This document shows, in pieces, positions 56,569 to 64,000 of a DNA stretch of 64,000 nucleotides. The position numbers were made by a program, and so were the translations under genes. The stretch is from assembly GCA_947481575.1 (NCBI GenBank), contig CANKGV010000011.1:19592-83591 (forward strand), read 5' to 3'. Under the pieces are notes generated by a model. It was not told the origin of the DNA, did no database searches, and was given only the letters and a program-made list of their open reading frames with translations. The stretch is from Alphaproteobacteria bacterium. GTDB taxonomy: Bacteria > Pseudomonadota > Alphaproteobacteria > UBA2966 > CAIVPW01. Numbering within the stretch: position 1 is the stretch's first letter; the number at the start of each line of letters is the position of its first letter.

Positions 56569-57006
56569 CTAGGCTGGGATCAGTTCGCGCACGGTACCGC
56601 CAACCGGCACCGGCGCGGGCTCGGCCAACATGCTGCGGATACGGTCGGAAATGCGCCGCGGATGCGGACGCAGTTCGCCGTGGTACCCGGCCGGCGTAAA
56701 CAACACTGTCGCCTGTTGGTGGGTGATACCAAAAAAGGCCGTCACCGCTTCCCAGTCGCTCTTGCCGGCATAGACCGGGCGGCATTCCTTCAGGCTGTCC
56801 TCGTTGGCGAGGCCCAGCCCCTGGGCCTGAATCCTGGGTTCCAGCACCGCTGCCAGCCCCACGGCGCAACCCTTGCCGCTGCCGTACCAGCGCGAGAACG
56901 TGACCCGATCCGGTGCCACCGCGTCGAGGAACGCTGCGAGGTAGGCTAGTCGCTCGTGTCCCGAAGCAACGTGGCGTTGCGTGCTCAGCCAAGGGTCGTA
57001 CTTCAT
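56569..57006 (-). CDS. Unidentified soluble protein
   Basis: A 145-residue protein starting MKYDPWLSTQRH. The middle (DWEAVTAFFGITHQQATVLFTPAGYHGELRPHPRRI, in part) has no motif I can assign, and there is no signal peptide or membrane segment. Composition is like neighbouring genes and the frame is clean. It lies divergent from glgB, with 202 bases between the starts that contain no other gene I can support. Confidence 0.55.
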   Translation of the reverse strand: MKYDPWLSTQRHVASGHERLAYLAAFLDAVAPDRVTFSRWYGSGKGCAVGLAAVLEPRIQAQGLGLANEDSLKECRPVYAGKSDWEAVTAFFGITHQQATVLFTPAGYHGELRPHPRRISDRIRSMLAEPAPVPVGGTVRELIPA

Positions 57007-57208
57007 GGGACGAGCCTCCCGCGTCTCTGGATCCCAATCGGTACAGGATAGGACAGGCCAATCCGGGCGGTATAGTGGGTTTACGAGTTGGCACTGCCCA
57101 ATCGCCGGGCATACCACCCTGCCGTATTCCGCACGGAAATGCAGATACGAATCGTGCTGATGCCCGCGCCGCGGTAGTGTTCTGGCCACGACCGGCGGCC
57201 AACCCTGA

Positions 57209-59473
57209 ATGATGAACGAACCAATGGATCTGCCCGCTGACGGCAGCATAGACGCCGTACCGCAAGCGACTTTGCGGCGCCTCGGGATTCTGGCCGAGGA
57301 TATCGCCGGGTTGCTGGAAGCGCGTCACCGCGAGGCGTTCGCGGTCCTGGGCATGCATCCGTTTGGCGGTGGGCTCGTCATCCGGACGTTTCAGCCGGGA
57401 GCCACGGCAGTCGAGGTGCTCGACGCACATACCGGCGCGCCCATCACGACCCTGGAGTGCGTTCACAACGCAGGTCTATTTGCCGGGCGCCTGGAGCAGA
57501 TCAAGAACTTCCCCTACCGCCTCCGCGTGGCTGCGGACGGCGTGTCCCGCATCATTGAAGAGCCATACCGGTTTCCGCCGGTCCTCACGCCATTTGACCT
57601 GCACCTAGTCGGCGAAGGCAAGCACCTCGAACTCTACGAGCGGCTCGGGTCGCACCTAGTCACTGTGCAGGGCGTGGCGGGAACCGCGTTCGCCGTCTGG
57701 GCGCCCAACGCGCGTTCGGTCAGCGTCATCGGCGACTTCAACAATTGGGATGGCCGCCGCCACCCCATGCGCAATCGCGGTCCGTCCGGCGTTTGGGAGA
57801 TCTTCCTGCCCGGCGTCGGGGCAGGTGCTCGCTACAAGTACGAACTCAAGGGTCCGCACGGTGAACTGCTGCCCTTGAAGGCGGACCCGTGGGCCCAACA
57901 GATGGAACTGCGCCCTGCGACTGCTTCCATCGTCGCGGCGGCGATGCAGCGTCCGCCCGAAGGCGACTGGACCGAGCGCCGCAAGGTTGCCAACGACCGC
58001 ACGTCACCGATCTCGATCTACGAAGTCCACCTTGGGTCGTGGATGCGGGTACCGGAACAAGGCAACCGCTTTCTCACCTGGGCCGAACTCGGCGACCGCC
58101 TGGTTCCCTACGCCCGCGACATGGGGTTCACCCACCTCCAGTTGATGCCGGTCAGCGAATTCCCGTTCGATGGTTCGTGGGGATATCAGCCGATCGGACT
58201 GTTCGCGCCAACCGCACGGTTCGGCGCGCCAGAGGGTTTCGCCGCCTTTGTCGCCCGCTGCCATGCCGAAGGTCTGGCGCTACTGATCGACTGGGTGCCC
58301 GGGCATTTCCCAACGGACGAGCATGGTTTGGCCCGCTTCGACGGCACGCATTTGTATGAGCACGCCGACCCGCGCGCCGGGTACCACCAAGACTGGAACA
58401 CGCTGATCTACAACTATGGGCGGAACGAGGTCGCGAACTTCCTCACGGCCAACGCGTTGTACTGGCTTTCCGTGTATGGCGTCGACGGACTGCGTGTCGA
58501 TGCGGTGGCGTCGATGCTCTACCTCGATTACAGCCGCAAATCCGGCGAATGGATTCCGAACCAGTTCGGCGGCAACGAAAACCTTGAAGCGACCGCATTC
58601 ATCAAGCGCCTCAATGAAACCGTCTATGGCCGCCGCCCCGGCATCACCATGGTCGCCGAAGAATCGACAGCGTGGAGCGGTGTGTCGCGCCCCACCTTCA
58701 CCGGTGGCCTCGGCTTTGGCTACAAGTGGAACATGGGCTGGATGAACGACACCCTGCGCTATTTCAGCCATGATCCCGTGCATCGCCGCTTCCATCACCA
58801 CGACCTAACCTTCGGCCTGATCTACGCTTACAGCGAAAACTTCATCCTGCCGCTCAGCCACGATGAAGTCGTCCACGGTAAGGGGTCGCTGCTCGGCCGG
58901 ATGCCGGGCGACCGCTGGCAGCGCTTCGCCAACCTGCGCGCCTACTACGGATTCATGTGGGCGCACCCCGGCAAGAAGCTCTTGTTCATGGGCGGCGAAT
59001 TCGCCCAGGACCGCGAATGGGACTACCGCAACAGTCTCGACTGGCACTTGCTCGAATCGTCGCCCCATCGCGGCGTCCAGGCACTGGTGCGCGATTTAAA
59101 CGCCCTGTACCGCAAGACCCCCGCGCTGCACGCGCTGGATTGTGACCCCGCCGGCTTCCAGTGGATCGAGTTGAACGACGCGGATAACAGCGTCCTGTCG
59201 TTCGTGCGCCTCGGCCCGGAAGGCACCAATCCGGTGTTGATCGCCTGCAACTTCACGCCAGTGGTGCGCGGCATGTATCGCCTTGGCGTGCCGCGCGCCG
59301 GCCTGTGGCGTGAAGTGCTGAATACGGATGACACGCGCTACGGCGGTAGCGGGGTCGTCGCGCGCGGCAGCGCCGTTGCCGACGAACGCCACTGGCACGG
59401 CCGGTCACATTCGCTGAGCATCACCCTGCCCCCACTCGCCACGGTCATGCTGGAGTGGACGCCGTCCGCATGA
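57209..59473 (+). CDS. glgB: 1,4-alpha-glucan branching enzyme
   Basis: A 754-residue GH13 enzyme that makes alpha-1,6 branches in glycogen. N-terminal GlgB-N and CBM48 domains ([29 protein letters not shown]), then the barrel with nucleophile Asp in [11 protein letters not shown], acid Glu in VAEESTAW and the final Asp in [12 protein letters not shown]. Length is normal. First gene of an operon with glgX (10-base gap) and malQ. Confidence 0.96.
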   Translation: MMNEPMDLPADGSIDAVPQATLRRLGILAEDIAGLLEARHREAFAVLGMHPFGGGLVIRTFQPGATAVEVLDAHTGAPITTLECVHNAGLFAGRLEQIKNFPYRLRVAADGVSRIIEEPYRFPPVLTPFDLHLVGEGKHLELYERLGSHLVTVQGVAGTAFAVWAPNARSVSVIGDFNNWDGRRHPMRNRGPSGVWEIFLPGVGAGARYKYELKGPHGELLPLKADPWAQQMELRPATASIVAAAMQRPPEGDWTERRKVANDRTSPISIYEVHLGSWMRVPEQGNRFLTWAELGDRLVPYARDMGFTHLQLMPVSEFPFDGSWGYQPIGLFAPTARFGAPEGFAAFVARCHAEGLALLIDWVPGHFPTDEHGLARFDGTHLYEHADPRAGYHQDWNTLIYNYGRNEVANFLTANALYWLSVYGVDGLRVDAVASMLYLDYSRKSGEWIPNQFGGNENLEATAFIKRLNETVYGRRPGITMVAEESTAWSGVSRPTFTGGLGFGYKWNMGWMNDTLRYFSHDPVHRRFHHHDLTFGLIYAYSENFILPLSHDEVVHGKGSLLGRMPGDRWQRFANLRAYYGFMWAHPGKKLLFMGGEFAQDREWDYRNSLDWHLLESSPHRGVQALVRDLNALYRKTPALHALDCDPAGFQWIELNDADNSVLSFVRLGPEGTNPVLIACNFTPVVRGMYRLGVPRAGLWREVLNTDDTRYGGSGVVARGSAVADERHWHGRSHSLSITLPPLATVMLEWTPSA

Positions 59474-59483
59474 ATACGCGTCG

Positions 59484-61583
59484 ATGACCGCCCTCTGGCC
59501 CGGCGAGCCGTGGCCGCTGGGTGCAACATGCAGCGGCACCGGAGTGAATTTTGCGCTGTTCTCGGCCAACGCCGAGCGCGTGGAACTGTGCCTGTTCGAC
59601 GCTTCCGGCAAGACCGAGGCCGCACGCATGGTACTGCCAGAACGGACCGGCGACGTGTGGCACGGCTTCCTGCCCCATGCCGGGCCAGGGCAGTTGTACG
59701 GCTACCGCGTGTACGGACCTTGGGATCCTCTCCACGGCCACCGCTTTAATCCCTACAAGCTGCTGATCGATCCCTACGCCAAGGCACTGTCGGGATCGGT
59801 TGAGTGGTCCGACACAATCTTCGGCCACACAGTGGGGCACGCTGGCGCGGACTTGCGGTTGGACCCGAGAGACAGCGCACGGTCGATGCCCAAGTGCCGC
59901 GTCGTGGCGTCACCGCCGCCCCACGACCGCGCGCGGCCCCGCGTGCCGTGGAGCGAGACCGTTATTTACGAAATGCACGTCCGCGGCTTCACGATGCGCC
60001 ATCCAGGCGTTCCCGTGGAGCGGCGCGGAACCCTGTCGGGCCTGGGGCACAAGGACGTGGTCGGCTACCTCAAGCGGCTCGGCGTGACGACCGTCGAACT
60101 GATGCCGCTGCACGCCTATGTCGACGAACAGGATTTAGCCGCGCGCGGCCTTCGCAACTATTGGGGCTACAACCCCATCGCGCTGTTTGCGCCGGAGGCC
60201 CGCTACCTCGCCACCAACGACGGAATGGCAGAGGCCTACGCAGCGGTCGATGCCTTCCATCAGGCTGGAATCGAGGTCCTATTGGACGTCGTATTCAACC
60301 ACACGGCCGAAGGCAGCGAACTGGGGCCGACGCTGTCGTTCCGCGGCATCGACAACGCGACATACTACCGTTTGATGCCGGACGCCCCGCGCTACTACGT
60401 CAACGACACCGGGTGCGGCAATACGCTCAACACCAATCATCCGCGCGTGCTGCAGCTGGCCACCGATGTTCTGCGCCATTGGGTCGAAGCGGTAGGCGTC
60501 GACGGCTTCCGGTTCGATCTCGCGACCGTGCTCGCACGTGGGCCCGCAGGATTCGACCCGCAGGCCGGATTGCTCGAAGCGATCCAGCAAGACCCCATCC
60601 TCAGCCGCACGAAGCTGATCGCCGAGCCGTGGGACCTTGGCCCGGGCGGGTATCGGCTCGGCGGCTTCCCGCGTGGATGGTCCGAGTGGAACGATCGCTA
60701 CCGCGATGACGTGCGGTCGTTTTGGCGGGGCGATTCTGGTGCGCTCCCGGCCCTTGCCCGCCGCTTGCACGGCTCGGCCGAGTTGTTCGACCATCCGCAC
60801 CGAGGTCCGCATGCCAGCATCAACTTCGTCACGTCGCACGACGGGTTCACGCTCGCCGACCTGGTGAGCTACGAGCATCCGCGCAACGTTGCCGCGGGCC
60901 GCGACTATGGCGGTCACGACAACAACATCAGTTCCAACGGCGGTTTCGAGGGGCCGACGACCGATTCGAACGTGTTGGCCCGCCGCGAGCGGCGCGTGCG
61001 CAACCTGTTGGCCACGCTGCTGTTCTCGCAAGGAACCCCGATGCTCCTCGGCGGTGATGAGCGTGGGCGCACCCAGGGCGGCAACAACAATGCGTATTGC
61101 CTCGATGACGCGACCAGCTGGCTGGATTGGTCGCCCGATGCTCGGGCCGATCACCTCATCGAATTTGTCCGCACACTGCTCACGCTGCGCCGCGCGCATC
61201 CGGTCCTGCGCCGCGGGCGCTATCTCCACGGGCTGGACCGCGGTCCCGAGGGCATCAAGGACCTCACATGGCTTGCTGCCGATGGCCGTGAGATGGGCGA
61301 CGGGCACTGGAACGGCGGCAACACAATGGGGCTGCTGCTGAACGGCCACGCCGGAGAATTTATCGGCGCCCAAGGCGATCCCGACTACGACGACATTCTG
61401 CTGGTTCTCATCAACGTCAGCGAACACGAAGCACCCTTCCGCCTTCCTGCGGTCGGAGGCACAGCTTGGCGGGTGGCATTGGACACCAGTGTCGACGGGC
61501 CCATGCCGCGACCCGGCCCGGGTGATGACCACATACCGTGGCCAATCCCCGCCAACTCAGTTCAGCTCCTGGTACGGTCCTAG
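59484..61583 (+). CDS. glgX: Glycogen debranching enzyme GlgX
   Basis: A 699-residue GH13 isoamylase-type enzyme that removes alpha-1,6 branches from phosphorylase-limit glycogen. N-terminal CBM48 (PLGATCSGTGVNFALFSANA), barrel residues in DGFRFDLATVLAR (nucleophile), LIAEPWDLGPGGY (acid/base) and FVTSHDGFTLADL, plus the diagnostic GGDERGRTQGGNNNAYCLD. One base separates its stop from the malQ GTG. Confidence 0.96.
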   Translation: MTALWPGEPWPLGATCSGTGVNFALFSANAERVELCLFDASGKTEAARMVLPERTGDVWHGFLPHAGPGQLYGYRVYGPWDPLHGHRFNPYKLLIDPYAKALSGSVEWSDTIFGHTVGHAGADLRLDPRDSARSMPKCRVVASPPPHDRARPRVPWSETVIYEMHVRGFTMRHPGVPVERRGTLSGLGHKDVVGYLKRLGVTTVELMPLHAYVDEQDLAARGLRNYWGYNPIALFAPEARYLATNDGMAEAYAAVDAFHQAGIEVLLDVVFNHTAEGSELGPTLSFRGIDNATYYRLMPDAPRYYVNDTGCGNTLNTNHPRVLQLATDVLRHWVEAVGVDGFRFDLATVLARGPAGFDPQAGLLEAIQQDPILSRTKLIAEPWDLGPGGYRLGGFPRGWSEWNDRYRDDVRSFWRGDSGALPALARRLHGSAELFDHPHRGPHASINFVTSHDGFTLADLVSYEHPRNVAAGRDYGGHDNNISSNGGFEGPTTDSNVLARRERRVRNLLATLLFSQGTPMLLGGDERGRTQGGNNNAYCLDDATSWLDWSPDARADHLIEFVRTLLTLRRAHPVLRRGRYLHGLDRGPEGIKDLTWLAADGREMGDGHWNGGNTMGLLLNGHAGEFIGAQGDPDYDDILLVLINVSEHEAPFRLPAVGGTAWRVALDTSVDGPMPRPGPGDDHIPWPIPANSVQLLVRS

Positions 61584-61584
61584 C

Positions 61585-63732
61585 GTGAGCTCCCGGCACC
61601 TCGTTCATTTGGCACGCCTGTACGGCATCCGTCCCACCTGGGCAGACGCATGGGGCAAGGCAAAGCGGGTGTCACCAGAAACGCTGCGCAGCCTCCTAGG
61701 TTCCCTTGGCGTGGCTGCTCACAACGACGCCGAGGTACGCCACTCGATTGGCGAAGCCGCGTCCGCGCGGTGGCGCAGTGCCCTTCCGCCCACCGTTGTC
61801 GTCGAGCAGGGACAGCCGATGCGCCTTGACGTAGCGCTCCCGGCCGGCGCGGTGGACCGGATCGCCTACTGCATTGAACTCGAGCCTGGCGGGCGGCTCG
61901 CCGGGACTGTCGGTGCCGAATCATGCGCGGTGCTGCGCGCGAAGCAATCCCTCGGGCTCGTCCTCCGCCGCGTTCCGCTGGCGAGCGACCTCCCCCTCGG
62001 AGTGCATCGCGCTGAAGTCACGTGCGGCAGCGCCGCCGGCCACACCAACCTGATCGTTGCGCCGCGCCGGTCGTATATCCCTCCCGCCCTGGAACGCGGG
62101 GAGCGCCTATGGGGGTTGGCGTTGCAGCTCTACGGCGTGCGCTCCCACCGCAATTTCGGGATGGGCGACCTGCACGATCTCGCCGAAATTTGCGAGCAGG
62201 CGGCAGGCCACGGCGCCGGGTGCGTCGGCATCAACCCCGTCCATGCGCTGTTTCTTGGCGACCCCAACACCTACAGCCCCTATACGCCGTCGAGCCGGGC
62301 CTTCCTGAACGCGCTCTACATCGCGATTGACGACGTGCCCGAGTTCGCAACGTGCGAACGCGCCCGGCACCTGTGGAACGCCGCCGCCTTCCACACCCGC
62401 ATGTTGGCGTCCCGTGCGGGGGAGTTTGTTGACTACCCCGCCGTTGCCGCTCTGAAGATGCCGGTACTCGCGGCCCTGCAGCATTGCTGCCGCGAAGCAG
62501 GCCCGGCCAGCGAGCGCGGCAAAGCGTTCCACGCATTCGTCACCGCGGGCGGTGAAGCCCTGCGCCGCCAGGCCGCCTTCGACACTCTGCACGAGCACTT
62601 CTATCGCGGCGGCGCGGGCGAATGGGACTGGCGCCGTTGGCCCGATCCCTACCGGCGTCACGACAGTGCCGAGGTGGGCACCTTCGTGCGGCAGCATCAC
62701 GAACGTGTTGCGTTCTTCGCCTGGCTACAGTTCGAGGCCGACCGCCAATTGGGCGAAGCCCAACGCCGCGGCCGGGCCGCCGGCATGGCCCTCGGCCTGT
62801 ACCAGGACATTGCCGTCGCCAGCCACCCCGGCGGCAGCATGGCGTGGAGCTTCCCAGACGCGATGCTCAACGGCATCAGCGTCGGCGCACCGCCCGATGC
62901 ATTCAACGCGCTGGGCCAGTCGTGGGGCGCCGCTGCGTTCTCGCCGACGGGCTTGCGTGCCACCGGATACGCCCCGTTGCGCGCGTCCCTTGCCGCCTCG
63001 ATGCGGCACGCGGGCGCCGTGCGGATCGACCACGCCATGGGCCTGCAGCGCCTGTTTTTGGTGCCGGACGGCGCTAAGCCCACCGAGGGGGCCTACCTTC
63101 ACTACCCGTGCCGCGACCAGCAACTCGTGGTAGCGCTCGAGTCGCAGCGCGCGCAGTGTATGGTCGTCGGCGAAGATCTCGGGACCGTTGCCCCAGGCTT
63201 CCGCGAAGCAATGGCCGATGCGGGGGCGCTTTCGTATCGCGTTCTCTACTTCGAACGCGGCTGGTCCGACGAAGTCCTTCGCCCGCAACACTTTCCACGC
63301 CAAGCCCTGGTCACGGCCACCACCCACGACCTGCCTACTCTCGTCGGATGGTGGCGTGGCCGCGACCTCGAATGGCGCGAACGCCTAAAGTTGTTCGCCG
63401 ACGAATCCGACAAACACAGCGCGTGGGCCATCCGGCAGGCGGACAAAAGGTTGCTGGTGGACGCCCTGGTCGAACAGGGTTTCCTACCGTCCCACTCCCC
63501 GCGCGAAGGCAGCGTGCCGCCGGAGGGATTCGTTGGGGCCGTCTATGCCTACCTTGCGCGCACACCGTCGATGCTGGTTATGGCCACCGCCGAAGATGTG
63601 CTTGGCGACAGCGAGCAGCCGAACCTGCCGGGGACCGTGGACGAGCATCCGAACTGGCGGCGCAAGTTGCCAGGGCCGATCGAAGTGCTAATGCGGGAGC
63701 TGGGACCGCTTGCGCGCTTGCTGGCGCGTTAG
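61585..63732 (+). CDS. malQ: 4-alpha-glucanotransferase (amylomaltase)
   Basis: A 715-residue GH77 enzyme that re-joins malto-oligosaccharides left by debranching. MalQ motifs: NPVHALFLGDPNTYSPYTPSS, nucleophile Asp in RIDHAMGLQRLF, acid/base Glu in VVGEDLGTVAPGF, third Asp in TTHDLPTLVGWW. GTG 61585 is chosen because it follows the glgX stop by one base; a longer in-frame form would lie inside glgX. It carries an N-terminal extension of about 150-200 residues as in E. coli MalQ. Confidence 0.95.
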   Translation: MSSRHLVHLARLYGIRPTWADAWGKAKRVSPETLRSLLGSLGVAAHNDAEVRHSIGEAASARWRSALPPTVVVEQGQPMRLDVALPAGAVDRIAYCIELEPGGRLAGTVGAESCAVLRAKQSLGLVLRRVPLASDLPLGVHRAEVTCGSAAGHTNLIVAPRRSYIPPALERGERLWGLALQLYGVRSHRNFGMGDLHDLAEICEQAAGHGAGCVGINPVHALFLGDPNTYSPYTPSSRAFLNALYIAIDDVPEFATCERARHLWNAAAFHTRMLASRAGEFVDYPAVAALKMPVLAALQHCCREAGPASERGKAFHAFVTAGGEALRRQAAFDTLHEHFYRGGAGEWDWRRWPDPYRRHDSAEVGTFVRQHHERVAFFAWLQFEADRQLGEAQRRGRAAGMALGLYQDIAVASHPGGSMAWSFPDAMLNGISVGAPPDAFNALGQSWGAAAFSPTGLRATGYAPLRASLAASMRHAGAVRIDHAMGLQRLFLVPDGAKPTEGAYLHYPCRDQQLVVALESQRAQCMVVGEDLGTVAPGFREAMADAGALSYRVLYFERGWSDEVLRPQHFPRQALVTATTHDLPTLVGWWRGRDLEWRERLKLFADESDKHSAWAIRQADKRLLVDALVEQGFLPSHSPREGSVPPEGFVGAVYAYLARTPSMLVMATAEDVLGDSEQPNLPGTVDEHPNWRRKLPGPIEVLMRELGPLARLLAR

Positions 63733-63966
63733 GGCTTCGACGGCCTCGCGCAGGTCTTGGGGAACGTCACGGCAGCCGCATTCCAAGGCGTGTTCGGCGT
63801 GCCAGAGGATGCGCTGCTGCGTGGTCGCTTTGGGCCGTAGTGGATGATCCTGGGGAATGTCCCGTTCGATGTTGAAATAGGAAGGCAGGCGTTGCTCGCC
63901 TTGAGCCGATAGGCTCGGGGTGTCTATTCCACGAAAGGAAAGCAACGCCATGAAAGAATTTACCAC
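63688..63966 (-). CDS. Possible transposase N-terminal remnant
   Basis: A frame of up to 92 residues that overlaps the 3' end of malQ. A short part (PSYFNIERDIPQDHPLRP) resembles the conserved start of IS5/IS1182-type transposases (YV..E.RIPADHPLR), but the sequence after it does not continue in that family. No inverted repeats bounding an element were found. Short hairpins (63887-63901 and 63903-63916) lie at its upstream end. It may be a degraded element or chance; low confidence. Confidence 0.25.
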   Translation of the reverse strand: MVNSFMALLSFRGIDTPSLSAQGEQRLPSYFNIERDIPQDHPLRPKATTQQRILWHAEHALECGCRDVPQDLREAVEALTRQQARKRSQLPH

Positions 63967-64000
63967 GTCGGGGGCTCTGGTTCCGGCGGCAATTGTTGAA
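63950..64000 (+). CDS. Start of an unidentified gene (partial)
   Basis: ATG 63950 is preceded by AAGGAA at a normal distance and the frame (MKEFTTSGALVPAAIVE) stays open to the right edge. Only 17 residues are visible, so family and length cannot be judged. It overlaps the start of the low-confidence minus-strand frame, and both cannot easily be real. Confidence 0.4.
   Translation, partial: MKEFTTSGALVPAAIVE

Noticed and set aside
57089..57105. Sigma-54-like promoter (TGGCAC) before glgB
   Set aside because: The -12 half is AATC instead of TTGC-like, and no enhancer-binding regulator is nearby.

Overview
The window is GC-rich, densely packed bacterial chromosome. No gap between genes exceeds about 260 bases, neighbours often share ATGA or TGATG overlaps, and many convergent genes end within a few bases of each other. 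I saw no tRNA, rRNA, CRISPR array or intact insertion sequence. A red-type (form IC) RuBisCO with CbbX, a complete Liv-type ABC transporter, a receiver/Hpt pair of the kind common in Rhodospirillales, and a very long GltD/PyrK-like flavoprotein suggest an alphaproteobacterium able to fix CO2 by the Calvin cycle. The lineage is an inference from gene content, not a phylogenetic result.

Layout. 1-1900: end of an unknown gene, a small membrane protein with a strong terminator, and a PA2779/PA2778-type pair (membrane protein plus C39-like peptidase lipoprotein with TPRs). 1890-7117: a PEBP-like secreted protein divergent from a five-gene branched-chain amino-acid type ABC transporter. 7114-15766 (minus strand): Sel1 protein, UbiX, an Hpt protein and a receiver lacking its phospho-acceptor, two small proteins, a 1186-residue flavoprotein, an MBL-fold hydrolase and a cyclic-nucleotide-binding protein. 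15811-20444 (plus strand): a VanB-like reductase, a receiver/GGDEF/EAL protein, a dipeptide epimerase and a LuxR-type regulator with a degenerate receiver.

20697-30868 is the centre of the window: a Calvin-cycle cluster in the order PPi-dependent phosphofructokinase, phosphoribulokinase (class II-like), transketolase, GAPDH, phosphoglycerate kinase, RuBisCO large and small subunits, CbbX. Two features stand out. The phosphoglycerate kinase carries a C-terminal tail of about 210 residues rich in Lys, Ala and Pro, resembling histone H1 or AlgP. The cluster has a pfp gene where many proteobacterial clusters have the bisphosphatase cbbF. A nest of inverted repeats precedes the first gene.

30911-52619 is mixed housekeeping and accessory content: TolB-like protein, TauD-like dioxygenase, SRPBCC proteins, a GAF/GAF/PAS adenylate cyclase directly coupled to a coiled-coil protein built of 36-residue repeats, a Tat-exported DUF1800/DUF1501/thioredoxin-like cluster, a GloB-like hydrolase, a remnant of a molybdenum hydroxylase large subunit, PepN, a serine-hydrolase homologue without its SxxK residues, MsrB, an FAH-family protein, an EEP-family protein, DUF2937, oligopeptidase B and trehalose-phosphatase.

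52676-63732 handles storage carbon: PEP synthase, then (after a VTT membrane protein, a FecR-domain protein and an unknown protein) a glgB-glgX-malQ operon. Together with the Calvin cluster and the reversible PPi-linked phosphofructokinase, this suggests a cell that moves fixed carbon between sugar phosphates, PEP and glycogen. The last 250 bases hold a possible transposase remnant and the start of an unidentified gene.
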